From the NCBI GenBank assembly GCA_937922155.1, contig CAKZVL010000084.1, positions 1 to 64,000 on the forward strand: a DNA stretch of 64,000 bases, given 5' to 3'. Below the pieces are notes generated by a model that saw nothing but the letters and a program-made list of their open reading frames with translations, made no database searches and was not told the DNA's origin. The position numbers were made by a program, and so were the translations under genes. Below are positions 21,880 to 30,808 of this stretch, one piece after another (positions within the stretch are counted from its first letter, which is position 1; each line of letters opens with the position of its first letter). Source of the DNA: an uncultured Paracoccaceae bacterium (GTDB taxonomy: Bacteria; Pseudomonadota; Alphaproteobacteria; Rhodobacterales; Rhodobacteraceae).

Positions 21880-22716
21880 CTAAAACGTGACGCCCTGACG
21901 CCCAGCCAGATCAACAAAATACTGCCATGCGACGCGCCCAGACCGACTGCCGCGCGTCGCCTGCCATTCAATCGCCTCAGCACGCAAGTCCGCATCACTG
22001 ATGGTGACACCATGGGCATCGCAATAGCCCCGGATCATCGCCAAATATTGATCTTGGTCACACGGATGAAAGCCAAGCCAAAGGCCGAAACGATCTGACA
22101 GCGACACTTTCTCCTCGACCGCCTCGCTCGGGGATATCGACGTCGACCGCTCATTCTCGATCATATCGCGCGGCATCAGGTGCCGCCGGTTAGACGTCGC
22201 ATAAAGCACCACGTTCTCAGGCCGACCCTCGATCCCACCATCCAAAACCGCCTTGAGCGATTTGTAGTGGGCATCGTCATTGGTGAACGACAGATCATCG
22301 CAAAACATCAAGAACCGCTCATTCGCATCGCGCAACAGGTTCAAACAGCGCCCAATACTGTCCATATCTTCACGCTGCACCTCGACAATTTTCAGGGCCG
22401 GGCGATCCGCATTAACAGTCCCGTGGATCGCTTTGACAAGGCTCGATTTTCCCATGCCCCGCGCACCCCAAAGAAGCGCGTTATTGGCAGGCAAACCGCG
22501 CGCAAATTGCACGGTGTTGGCAAGCAGGGTATCGCGGGCACGATCCACCCCGATCAAAAGGGACAGATCAACGCGATTGACCTTTGCCACAGGCTCCAAC
22601 CGATCCGGATCGGGATGCCAGACAAAGGCAGCACTCTGCGAAAAATCCGGCGCCACAGCCGCAGGCGGAGATATCCGATCCAGCGCATCCGCTATCCGCT
22701 CTATCGGATCACTCAC
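21880..22716 (-). CDS. ATP-binding protein, DUF815-like AAA ATPase
   Basis: NNALLWGARGMGKSSLVKAIHG; LMFCDDLSFTNDDAHYKSLKAVLDGG; YATSNRRHLMPRDM. Confidence 0.88.
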   Translation of the reverse strand: MSDPIERIADALDRISPPAAVAPDFSQSAAFVWHPDPDRLEPVAKVNRVDLSLLIGVDRARDTLLANTVQFARGLPANNALLWGARGMGKSSLVKAIHGTVNADRPALKIVEVQREDMDSIGRCLNLLRDANERFLMFCDDLSFTNDDAHYKSLKAVLDGGIEGRPENVVLYATSNRRHLMPRDMIENERSTSISPSEAVEEKVSLSDRFGLWLGFHPCDQDQYLAMIRGYCDAHGVTISDADLRAEAIEWQATRGSRSGRVAWQYFVDLAGRQGVTF

Positions 22717-23639
22717 TTGGCGGCCTCTTCGGCTTCTGTGGCCTCATCATCGTCGTCCACATCAAACAGGCTCTCGTCTTCGCCAATCACCCCATCCGCA
22801 CGGGCCTGACGGTCTTTCTGACGCTCAACCGCCGCGACTAGGTGGATCGAAATCTCATACAGTCCATAAACAACTGCAAACAAAATCACCTGCGTCACAA
22901 CATCCGGCGGCGTGATCAGGGCCGCCACCATCAAAATACCCACAACCGCATATTTGCGCGTGTTGCGCAGACCCCGCGAACTGGCCAGCCCCGCCTTACC
23001 GAGAAGCGTCAAAAGCACAGGCAATTGAAAACATAGCCCAAAGGCCACGATCATTTTCAACGTGATATCAAGGCTTTCGTTCACCTTACCGTTGAACACA
23101 ATGTCGATGCCCTGGTCGCGCAACGTGCCGCCTTCGATGTCATCGGGCGTGATCATCGCCGCCACAAACGACGGCAAATCCGCAAAGCCAAGAAAAAAGT
23201 TCATCGCAAGCGGCACAACCACATAATGCGCAAATGACGCCCCGAGGATGAACAAAAAGGGCGAAGCGATGATAAACGGTAAAAACGCGTTCTTCTCATT
23301 CTTATACAGTCCGGGCGCCACAAACCGCCAAAGCTGATGGGCAATGACAGGAAACGCCAAGGCCAAACCACCAACGACGGAAATCCGCACCAGCGTGAAA
23401 AAGTATTCTTGTGGCGCTGTGTATTGCATCACGGGGTTCGGGTTGCCCAAACCGCGCATTGTTTTTTCAATCGGCGTCAAAAGAAAGTCGAGGATGAACC
23501 CGCCAAAGCTGAAACAGATGATCATCCCCACCAGAAACGCCGCAGCGGCCCGGATAAGCCGCGTGCGCAGCTCTGCCAGATGTTCAATCAGCGGGGCTGA
23601 GCTGTCTTCTACGTCGTCTACATCGTCAATAACGCTCAT
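22713..23639 (-). CDS. tatC: Sec-independent translocase TatC
   Basis: PLIEHLAELRTRLIRAAAAFLVGM; multiple TM; overlaps tatB by 4 nt. Confidence 0.95.
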   Translation of the reverse strand: MSVIDDVDDVEDSSAPLIEHLAELRTRLIRAAAAFLVGMIICFSFGGFILDFLLTPIEKTMRGLGNPNPVMQYTAPQEYFFTLVRISVVGGLALAFPVIAHQLWRFVAPGLYKNEKNAFLPFIIASPFLFILGASFAHYVVVPLAMNFFLGFADLPSFVAAMITPDDIEGGTLRDQGIDIVFNGKVNESLDITLKMIVAFGLCFQLPVLLTLLGKAGLASSRGLRNTRKYAVVGILMVAALITPPDVVTQVILFAVVYGLYEISIHLVAAVERQKDRQARADGVIGEDESLFDVDDDDEATEAEEAAK

Positions 23640-24127
23640 GCGTCTGCCTCTGGTGTGGCTTTGGCCGCGGCCGCTTTGGCGGCACGTGTTGCCTTGGCTT
23701 TGGCTGCCCGCGCCGCTTTGGCCTTCGCCGCTTTGGCAGCCTTCGCCGCCTCTGCGGCTTCTCTGGCCTGACGCTCGGTCGCGGCCTTCGCCATCGCATC
23801 GTTAATCTTGGCTTTGTCCGCTTTGCGCTTTTCCGACAGCTTTGAAGTCTCTGACCCGTCTTCAAAAGTCGATTTCACACTGTCGCGGATCGCATCGGTG
23901 CCAAACTTGGCCGGGTTGGCCGCAGCCTTGATGGTGGTCGAGATGTCATTGACACCCGCATCATCCGCCGCCGCTTCCATGGCGCGGCTAAACTCGCGCG
24001 CCATGCGCCGGGCTTTGCCTGTGTACTCTCCCATCGTGCGAAACAGACCCGGCAGGTCTTTTGGCCCAATGACGATCAGGGCAACAATGCCCACGACCAT
24101 AAGTTCACCCCATGAAAGCCCGAACAT
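23636..24127 (-). CDS. tatB: Sec-independent translocase TatB
   Basis: MFGLSWGELMVVGIVALIVIGPKDLPGLFRTMGEYTGKARRMAREF; Ala/Lys-rich C-terminus. Confidence 0.93.
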   Translation of the reverse strand: MFGLSWGELMVVGIVALIVIGPKDLPGLFRTMGEYTGKARRMAREFSRAMEAAADDAGVNDISTTIKAAANPAKFGTDAIRDSVKSTFEDGSETSKLSEKRKADKAKINDAMAKAATERQAREAAEAAKAAKAAKAKAARAAKAKATRAAKAAAAKATPEADA

Positions 24128-24133
24128 ACGCGC

Positions 24134-24346
24134 TTAGACTTTGTCTTTGTCTTCGGCAGGTGTGACGTCTTTGGCTTCCGCCAATCCGTCTTCGATCTCT
24201 TGCTTGCCGTCATCAACGCCCTTCTTAAACGCGGTGATGCCTTTGCCGACTTCGCCCATCATTGTGGAAATTTTCCCACGACCAAACAGGACCAAAACGA
24301 CGACGCCGATCAGCAAAAGACCGGGCAAACCGATGTTGTTAAGCAT
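24134..24346 (-). CDS. tatA: Sec-independent translocase TatA
   Basis: [43 protein letters not shown]. Confidence 0.93.
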   Translation of the reverse strand: MLNNIGLPGLLLIGVVVLVLFGRGKISTMMGEVGKGITAFKKGVDDGKQEIEDGLAEAKDVTPAEDKDKV

Positions 24347-24471
24347 TTCAATTCTCCAATCAAAGGGCGCCAAGCACCCGGAACCTTTCCAAACACATAG
24401 GCGGGCAATGAGGCCCTTAAAAGGGTAAATCGACCCGAGGACCCCCCTTTTTTAATTGATCTTTTCGCTTT

Positions 24472-24511
24472 TTGTGCCATTTTTCTGTCAGTTGACAATA
24501 TAATGGCACAA
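24472..24511. promoter_or_regulatory. inverted repeat TTGTGCCAT-N22-ATGGCACAA, candidate operator
   Basis: 9-bp perfect arms in the divergent tatA / WYL-regulator intergenic region, ending 1 nt before the regulator ATG. Confidence 0.6.
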
Positions 24512-24512
24512 C

Positions 24513-25181
24513 ATGAAACGCGCAGACCGATTGATGCAGTTAATCCAACTGCTTCGCGATGACCGCATGCACCGGGCAGAAGACCTCGCCAAGACGCTGG
24601 GTGTTTCGTTGCGTACGATGTACCGCGACCTTGATACCTTGGCCGCCTCCGGCGTCCCGATCGAGGGGGCGCGCGGGCTGGGCTACCGCGTCACCGCCGC
24701 CTTCACCCTGCCGCCGCTGAACCTCACCATGACAGAGGTTGAGGTGCTGCATCTGGGCCTTTTGGCCGTCAGCCAAGGGGGCGACAACGAACTGGCCGAC
24801 GCAGCGCGCAGCCTATCGGCCAAGCTAGAGGCGGTGATGCCCGAAAACCGGACCAGCGCGCCTGCCGGTTACAGCTTTGCCACCTACCCTTTTGCGAACG
24901 CCGCACGTGGGTTCCAATACCTCCCCGTGATCCGCCAAGCGATCCGCACCCGCCAAAAACTGGCCATCACCCTGCAGGGCGCGGATAAAATCCTGCGCCC
25001 CCTGCAACTGGATTACTGGGGCCGCCTGTGGACCTGCGTCGCATGGTGCGAAACCAGCCGCGATTTTGACGAACTGCGCATAGATCAGATCGAAACGCTG
25101 CGCCTGCTCCCCGGCCTTTTCGTTGAAGAACCGGGAAAAGCACTGGCCGATTTCAACGCCAAGAAATTGGCCAACCCCTGA
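24513..25181 (+). CDS. YafY-like HTH-WYL transcriptional regulator
   Basis: N-terminal HTH RAEDLAKTLGVSLRTMYRDLDTLAASGVPIEGARGLGYRV; C-terminal WYL-type domain. Confidence 0.9.
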   Translation: MKRADRLMQLIQLLRDDRMHRAEDLAKTLGVSLRTMYRDLDTLAASGVPIEGARGLGYRVTAAFTLPPLNLTMTEVEVLHLGLLAVSQGGDNELADAARSLSAKLEAVMPENRTSAPAGYSFATYPFANAARGFQYLPVIRQAIRTRQKLAITLQGADKILRPLQLDYWGRLWTCVAWCETSRDFDELRIDQIETLRLLPGLFVEEPGKALADFNAKKLANP

Positions 25182-25213
25182 TCATCTTGTAAAAAATACT
25201 CCCGCCGGAGGCG
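25180..25213 (-). repeat. dispersed hairpin/T-tract repeat copy, sense to the TSUP gene
   Basis: On - strand: CGCCTCCGGCGGGAGTATTTTTTACAAGATGAT; directly after the 25221 stop. Confidence 0.75.
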
Positions 25214-25220
25214 TCCAGTT

Positions 25221-26036
25221 TTACCAACCCAACGCCTTGCGCAGCATGTTCAGCGCCACAAGGATAAGGAAAATCCCAAAGACCTTTTTTAGCGGCCCTG
25301 CGTCCATCTTATGGGCCAATGCTGCCCCCCAAGGGGCCGTGATCAACGTCATCGCGATCACCAATGCAAAGGCCACAAAGTTAACGGCCCCAATTGAGTA
25401 AGGTGGCGCAACCCTTTGACTAACAATCAAAAACCCAATGACAGAGGGCACAGCAATGATCACACCAAACCCAGCCGCCGTCGCCACGGCCCGGTGGATC
25501 GGTGTGTTATAAAGGCTCATCACCGGCACACCGAAACTGCCGCCACCAATGCCCATCAACACGGATAAAAACCCCAACAGCGGCGACAATATCACCCGCA
25601 TCCACCCCCTTGGCATGGCCTCCCCCAAACGCCAGCTTTTGTTGCCAAAGGCCATATAGAGCCCCACGATAATCGCCAAACAGCCAAAGATCGCCTGCAG
25701 AGCGTCAGATCGTAGTGACGACGCAACCGTCACCCCAAACAACGCCCCCACAACAATCCCCGGCGCCCAAGTCTTCAGAATATCCCAATCCACGGCCCCT
25801 TTCTTGTTGTGGCTCAACACGGACCGCACAGAGGTAACGATGATCGTGGCCAGCGACGTCCCAAGGCACAGCTGCATCAATTGCGGGCTTTCAAAGCCCA
25901 GAACGCTAAAGGCATAGAAAAACGCAGGCACCAAAACGATGCCGCCCCCAACGCCCAAAAGCCCGGCCAAAACGCCAGCGAATGCCCCAATGACCAGCAA
26001 TAGCGCGCCCATCCACAGCAAAAGGGTTATGTCCAT
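25221..26036 (-). CDS. TauE/SafE (TSUP) family permease
   Basis: GVLAGLLGVGGGIVLVPAFFY and second half MGIGGGSFGVPVMSLY. Confidence 0.9.
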   Translation of the reverse strand: MDITLLLWMGALLLVIGAFAGVLAGLLGVGGGIVLVPAFFYAFSVLGFESPQLMQLCLGTSLATIIVTSVRSVLSHNKKGAVDWDILKTWAPGIVVGALFGVTVASSLRSDALQAIFGCLAIIVGLYMAFGNKSWRLGEAMPRGWMRVILSPLLGFLSVLMGIGGGSFGVPVMSLYNTPIHRAVATAAGFGVIIAVPSVIGFLIVSQRVAPPYSIGAVNFVAFALVIAMTLITAPWGAALAHKMDAGPLKKVFGIFLILVALNMLRKALGW

Positions 26037-26037
26037 G

Positions 26038-27024
26038 CTACGCCGCCAATTCTGTTATATGGGCGAAAGCCTGTTCCACGACTTCGGGGCCCACACCGTC
26101 CTTTGTCGCATTTTCCGATAGATGGCGACGCCACAACCGCGCGCCCGGCCGCCCGGCAAACAGGCCGAGCATATGGCGCGTCACGTGATTAACCCGGCCA
26201 CCCGCCGACAAATGATCGTCGATATAGGGCACCATCAGATGCACCACCTCTTCCAAACTGCGCGGGCTAACGTCCTTGCAAAAAATGCGCCGATCCGCGT
26301 CTAACAAAACAGCCTCTGGCGTGTGATAGGCCGCGCGCCCAATCATCACACCGTCCAGCGCCTCCAGCAGTTCTTCTGCCAGATCAAGGTCTTGGATACC
26401 ACCGTTAATGCTCAGGTGCAGGTTGGGAAAGGTCGCCTTCATTTGACGCACAAGGTCATAGTCCAAGGGCGGAATATCGCGGTTTTCCTTGGGCGACAGG
26501 CCTTGCAACCACGCCTTTCGGGCATGGATTGTAAACCGCTCAACCCCGGCGGCGGACACGCGCGCCAGAAAATCAGGCAGCACCTCCTCAGGCTCTTGGT
26601 CATCCACGCCGATACGGCATTTTACGGTCACGGGCACATCCACCGCCGCGATCATCGCCTCACAGCAGCGCGCGACGACGTCAGGACGTTCCATTAAAAC
26701 CGCACCAAATGATCCCGACTTCACCCGATCGGACGGGCAGCCGCAGTTGAGGTTCACCTCATCATAGCCAAAATCAACAGCGATCCGCGCCGCCTCTGCC
26801 AATTGCACAGGGTCCGACCCGCCCAGCTGGATTGCAACAGGATGTTCGCTTGGATCAAACCTTAAAAGGCGATCGCGATCGCCGTTGATGACGGCGGGGG
26901 CTGTGACCATTTCGGTGTAAAGCAACGCCTCACCCGTCATCAAACGATGCAGGTACCGGCAATGCCGGTCCGTCCAGTCCATCATCGGTGCGACAGATAG
27001 TTTTGCGTGTCGTTTGATCTGCAT
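26038..27024 (-). CDS. dusA: tRNA-dihydrouridine(20/20a) synthase
   Basis: LSVAPMMDWTDRHCRYLHRLM; NLNCGCPSDRVKSGSFGAVLM; SINGGI. Confidence 0.95.
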   Translation of the reverse strand: MQIKRHAKLSVAPMMDWTDRHCRYLHRLMTGEALLYTEMVTAPAVINGDRDRLLRFDPSEHPVAIQLGGSDPVQLAEAARIAVDFGYDEVNLNCGCPSDRVKSGSFGAVLMERPDVVARCCEAMIAAVDVPVTVKCRIGVDDQEPEEVLPDFLARVSAAGVERFTIHARKAWLQGLSPKENRDIPPLDYDLVRQMKATFPNLHLSINGGIQDLDLAEELLEALDGVMIGRAAYHTPEAVLLDADRRIFCKDVSPRSLEEVVHLMVPYIDDHLSAGGRVNHVTRHMLGLFAGRPGARLWRRHLSENATKDGVGPEVVEQAFAHITELAA

Positions 27025-27070
27025 AGGCTGGCTTTTGCCACATCCAATCTGTCGGCGCTAGACCACCGTT

Positions 27071-27448
27071 CTAGCTGACAAATTGGGTAAATGACAAAAT
27101 GTTCCCGTCCGGATCCTTGAACCAGACGATCTTGTGACCATCCGGGCTGGTCCACACACCATTGTCGTCTTGCCCCAGCACGCCAAACGATTGAAACGTG
27201 ACGCCTTTCGCGGCAAGGGTTTCGACTTCGGTTTCCAAATCGCTCACCAACCAGCCATGAACCGTATAGGCAACAGGTGAAAAGTTGACGACAATTTGCA
27301 CGCGCAGCACGCTTTCACCATCCGCAAACACAAGCGCAAAGGGCGAGGTTTCCATCAATGTCAGGCCAAGAATATCTGAATAGAAAACCTTCGCCGCCTC
27401 AGGATCAGACGTCGCAATGAAAGAGATCGGCTGTCTTGATACAGTCAT
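27071..27448 (-). CDS. VOC (glyoxalase-like) family protein
   Basis: FIATSDPEAAKVFYSDILGLTLMETSPFALVFADG...WFKDPDGNILSF. Confidence 0.85.
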   Translation of the reverse strand: MTVSRQPISFIATSDPEAAKVFYSDILGLTLMETSPFALVFADGESVLRVQIVVNFSPVAYTVHGWLVSDLETEVETLAAKGVTFQSFGVLGQDDNGVWTSPDGHKIVWFKDPDGNILSFTQFVS

Positions 27449-27726
27449 AGTCTTGCCCTTCCCGAAACAGCTTGCCGTCAGTATGCAGTTTCCATCGATC
27501 AGGGGTCAACCTGACGCAAAGGTCACGCGCGCATCACCCACAAGCGTCAAGATCGCCTCACATTTACCGCGTCGCTCAGTCTCACGGTAAAATAAAATTG
27601 GTCGATGAAACAGGGTCAACGCGCAGCACAGTCGGGCGCGCGCCGCTTAAAATGCGCAAACGGCACTTTTGGATACCAACCTCAGCCACTTACCGATAGG
27701 ACAAAGGGCACAAAGGATACCCCCCC

Positions 27727-28836
27727 GTGACTGAGCAGACCCAAACCAGCCCGTTCGAAATATTCGCCGTGACCGTCCCGGGCCTGGAAGCCACATTAGC
27801 GGATGAGGTCGCAGCGGCAGGCTTTGACGCCACCCCTGTTCCCGGCGGTGTCACCTTCACCGGCACATGGCCCGACGTCTGGCGCGCCAATCTCACCTTG
27901 CGCGGCGCCACGCGCATTCTGGCGCGCATCGGCAGTTTTCGCGCTTTCCATCTTGCCCAGCTCGACAAACGGGCGACAAAGTTCGACTGGCTCTCAATCC
28001 TGCGCCCAGACGTTCCCGTCAAAATCGACGTCACAACGCGCGCTTCAAAAATCTACCACGCTAGGGCGGCAAGCCAACGCATCGAAAAGGCGCTGATTAC
28101 CGCTGGAATCACCGTGACGCCAGACGCACAGCTGGTGCTCAAAACACGGATCGACGACAACCTTGTGACCTTTTCCTTGGACACCAGCGGTGAGGCTTTG
28201 CACATCCGCAACCACAAAAACTTTGTCGGCAAAGCGCCGATGCGCGAAAATCTCGCCGCCTTGTTCCTGCGCCAATGTGGCTACGCCGGCGGCGAACCCG
28301 TGCTCGACCCCATGTGCGGCTCGGGCACATTCCTGATCGAGGCCGCAGAAATCGCCGCTGGCCTGCTGCCCGGGCGCAGCCGCAGCTTTGCCTTTGAACA
28401 GCTCGCCAGCTTTGATCCCGACCAATTTAACGCCATGAAAACCGTGCCAAAGCCTGTTGCAACCCCCAGCTTCTTTGGCAGCGACCGCGACGCAGGCGCG
28501 ATCAAGGGCGCGCGCGAAAACGCTGCCCGCGCAGGTGTGGACATCCAGTTCACCCAACACGCCGTCAGCGATCTGCAACGGCCCGATACACCCCCGGGGC
28601 TAATCATGGTCAACCCACCCTATGGCGGTCGCATCGGCAACAAAAAACTGCTCTACGGCCTTTACGGCGCTTTGGGCAAAACCATCCTCACGTCATTTTC
28701 AGGCTGGCGCGTCGGCCTTATCACCAGCGAAGCGGGCCTTGCCAAAGCCACAGACCTGCCCTTCAAACCAGACGCCGGTCCAATCTCGCACGGCGGCATC
28801 CGCATCACGCTGTTTCAAACAAACCCGCTCTCTTAA
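27727..28836 (+). CDS. THUMP-domain class I SAM-dependent RNA methyltransferase (RlmL/TrmN-like)
   Basis: FAVTVPGLEATLADEVAAAG; GGEPVLDPMCGSGTFLIEAAEIAAG; MVNPPYGGRIG. Confidence 0.92.
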   Translation: MTEQTQTSPFEIFAVTVPGLEATLADEVAAAGFDATPVPGGVTFTGTWPDVWRANLTLRGATRILARIGSFRAFHLAQLDKRATKFDWLSILRPDVPVKIDVTTRASKIYHARAASQRIEKALITAGITVTPDAQLVLKTRIDDNLVTFSLDTSGEALHIRNHKNFVGKAPMRENLAALFLRQCGYAGGEPVLDPMCGSGTFLIEAAEIAAGLLPGRSRSFAFEQLASFDPDQFNAMKTVPKPVATPSFFGSDRDAGAIKGARENAARAGVDIQFTQHAVSDLQRPDTPPGLIMVNPPYGGRIGNKKLLYGLYGALGKTILTSFSGWRVGLITSEAGLAKATDLPFKPDAGPISHGGIRITLFQTNPLS

Positions 28837-28851
28837 GGGGCGCATTCACGC

Positions 28852-28890
28852 ATCATCTTGCCAAAAATACTCCCGCGCGGAGCGCGTAGG
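28852..28890 (-). repeat. dispersed hairpin/T-tract repeat copy, sense to the Gfo/Idh/MocA gene
   Basis: On - strand: CGCGCTCCGCGCGGGAGTATTTTTGGCAAGATGATG. Confidence 0.65.
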
Positions 28891-28906
28891 GTGGGTCTTG
28901 ACCCAC
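28889..28906. repeat. inverted repeat GGTGGGTC-TT-GACCCACC between convergent genes
   Basis: 8-bp perfect arms separated by TT; possible bidirectional terminator. Confidence 0.6.
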
Positions 28907-28911
28907 CGCAC

Positions 28912-29994
28912 CTAAAAATAAACCGCCTGCCCGGATTCAGCCGACTTTTGCGCCGCCAACCCGATCTGCACCGCCCAGGCACCATCGGCCAAGGTCACCT
29001 CAACCGCGCCCGCCCCGTGCAACACCGCGTTGAAACGCTGATGCTGATAAAACGTCGATCCATTATGATCACCGGCTTCCAACAAGGTCGGATCAACCGG
29101 TATCTCTGATCGCACCGGGCCCTTAGGGCTGCGCGGCGAAATCACCAATTCCGGCACCGGTGCCGCGCCCAGCGCCTCGGGCCAAAACCGCCCCGGTCCG
29201 GGCACGAAACACTCGATCTTGCCTTTTGGTCCCACCGCTGAAATCTCTTCTTGATAGGTGGATCCTTCGGCAAACATACACAGTTCCAACATCGCCCGCG
29301 CGCCGCTGTCGAAATCCACGATTACATAGCCATTGTCCCAAATGTCCGGCACGCGTCCTGCATAGCGCTCATCCAAATGGTTCGCCGTCTGCCCCGCACT
29401 CGCCATCACGCGCACAGGGTCCGACTTTAGGATCAGCCGCATCAGATCAAAGAAATGACAGCACTTTTCGACCAACGTCCCGCCCGTGTTTTCATTAAAC
29501 CGGTTCCAATCGCCAATCTTTGGCAAAAACGGAAAGCGATGCTCACGCACGCTCAGCATCGCAATCCCACCTGTGGCCTGCTCTGCCTGCTCGATCAGGG
29601 CCGCAACGGGTGGCATATAGCGATACTCCATCGCCACCCAAACCGGATGGGGATAGCCTGCAAACAATTCATCCAACGCGTCCTTGTCCTCTGGACGCGT
29701 GTAAAGCGGCTTTTCCACCAATATCGGCAAAGGCCGGGTTTTCACGATCTGGCGCAGGTTGTCGACATGCAAATAATTGGGGCTGACAATCACCAAAGCA
29801 TCCAGACCGTCCTGCGCCAAAAGCGCGTCAAGACTTTCCGCGACAGCCGCGCCGCCGGCCAGCTTGGCCGCCGATTGCGCCAACTCGTCCACCGGATCGT
29901 AAACAACGCTCACGCGTCCCTCGGGCAATAGGTTGATATTGTTGATATGCTCGTGACCCATCATGCCACAGCCAATCAAACCATAGTGTTTCAT
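28912..29994 (-). CDS. Gfo/Idh/MocA family protein (candidate NAD+-dependent glycosidase or dehydrogenase)
   Basis: MKHYGLIGCGMMGHEHINNINLLP Rossmann; LVEKPLYTRPED (EKP motif); MAMEYRYMP-like region. Confidence 0.9.
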   Translation of the reverse strand: MKHYGLIGCGMMGHEHINNINLLPEGRVSVVYDPVDELAQSAAKLAGGAAVAESLDALLAQDGLDALVIVSPNYLHVDNLRQIVKTRPLPILVEKPLYTRPEDKDALDELFAGYPHPVWVAMEYRYMPPVAALIEQAEQATGGIAMLSVREHRFPFLPKIGDWNRFNENTGGTLVEKCCHFFDLMRLILKSDPVRVMASAGQTANHLDERYAGRVPDIWDNGYVIVDFDSGARAMLELCMFAEGSTYQEEISAVGPKGKIECFVPGPGRFWPEALGAAPVPELVISPRSPKGPVRSEIPVDPTLLEAGDHNGSTFYQHQRFNAVLHGAGAVEVTLADGAWAVQIGLAAQKSAESGQAVYF

Positions 29995-29998
29995 GCGC

Positions 29999-30724
29999 CT
30001 ACCCTTTGCCCATACGCGCCACATAGCGCGCCTTTGTTTCGTCAAACCACGTCCGGGAATATTCCACAACCGCGCCCGCCTCGCTCCGGCTCAGCCGCTC
30101 AACAAAGGCCGCGCGCTGACCGGGTCCGACGCCAAATCGCACATCCGCCCAATCGGGCACATTTGCCACGCCAATACGATCCTCAACACCTGCGATCACA
30201 ACGCCAAGCGCGTCTTTAAAGTATAAATATAGGGACTCCGACAAATCCGCGCGCTGCACAGCCGGTTGTCCGGCATCCAGCCAAATCTCTTCCAGCGCAA
30301 CCACGTCCCCATCCAGCAACCGCAGCCGCCTGATGCGATCCGCACTTTCACCTGTCCCAAATGACAAGCCATCGCTTGGCTTTTGCCTGCGCTCCACCGA
30401 CAGCACCTCCGCCGTTGGCAAACCGCCGCCCTGCACCCGCTCCAGCCGAAAGAACGAATAAACGCTCTCGACCTGCCCTGAGGTGCGAATGTAATTCCCC
30501 GACCCTTGGATCCGCTCCAACAGCCCCTTGGCCTCCAGATCGGCCAGCGCTTTGCGCAAGGTGCCAACCGCAATGCCAAAATCTGCTGCCATGTCCTTCT
30601 CAGTCGGCAAACGCGCCCCCTCCACAAGACGGCCCGCCGCAATTTCACGGATCAGACGTTCACTGATCTGTATGTAGCGCGGTAGCGCAGAAGGTGTGGC
30701 AAGCTTGGCCAAAGGCGCCTCCAA
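29999..30724 (-). CDS. GntR family transcriptional regulator (UTRA-type)
   Basis: LIREIAAGRLVEGARLPTEKDMAADFGIAVGTLRKALADLEAKGLLERIQGSGNYI. Confidence 0.92.
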   Translation of the reverse strand: MEAPLAKLATPSALPRYIQISERLIREIAAGRLVEGARLPTEKDMAADFGIAVGTLRKALADLEAKGLLERIQGSGNYIRTSGQVESVYSFFRLERVQGGGLPTAEVLSVERRQKPSDGLSFGTGESADRIRRLRLLDGDVVALEEIWLDAGQPAVQRADLSESLYLYFKDALGVVIAGVEDRIGVANVPDWADVRFGVGPGQRAAFVERLSRSEAGAVVEYSRTWFDETKARYVARMGKG

Positions 30725-30808
30725 AGGAGATTACAAATTGATACACCATTGCTATACACAGCTGGCTTTGCTACGCAAGAACCAAGACAGATAAACGGGG
30801 GGGGATGC

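Noticed and set aside
24492-24504. TTGACA and TATAAT as a sigma-70 promoter pair
   Set aside because: They are separated by only 1 nt; they cannot form a paired -35/-10. TATAAT alone was considered as a -10.
24513-25181. WYL regulator as part of a phage-defence island
   Set aside because: Neighbours are tatABC and a TSUP permease; no nuclease, methylase or other defence genes nearby.
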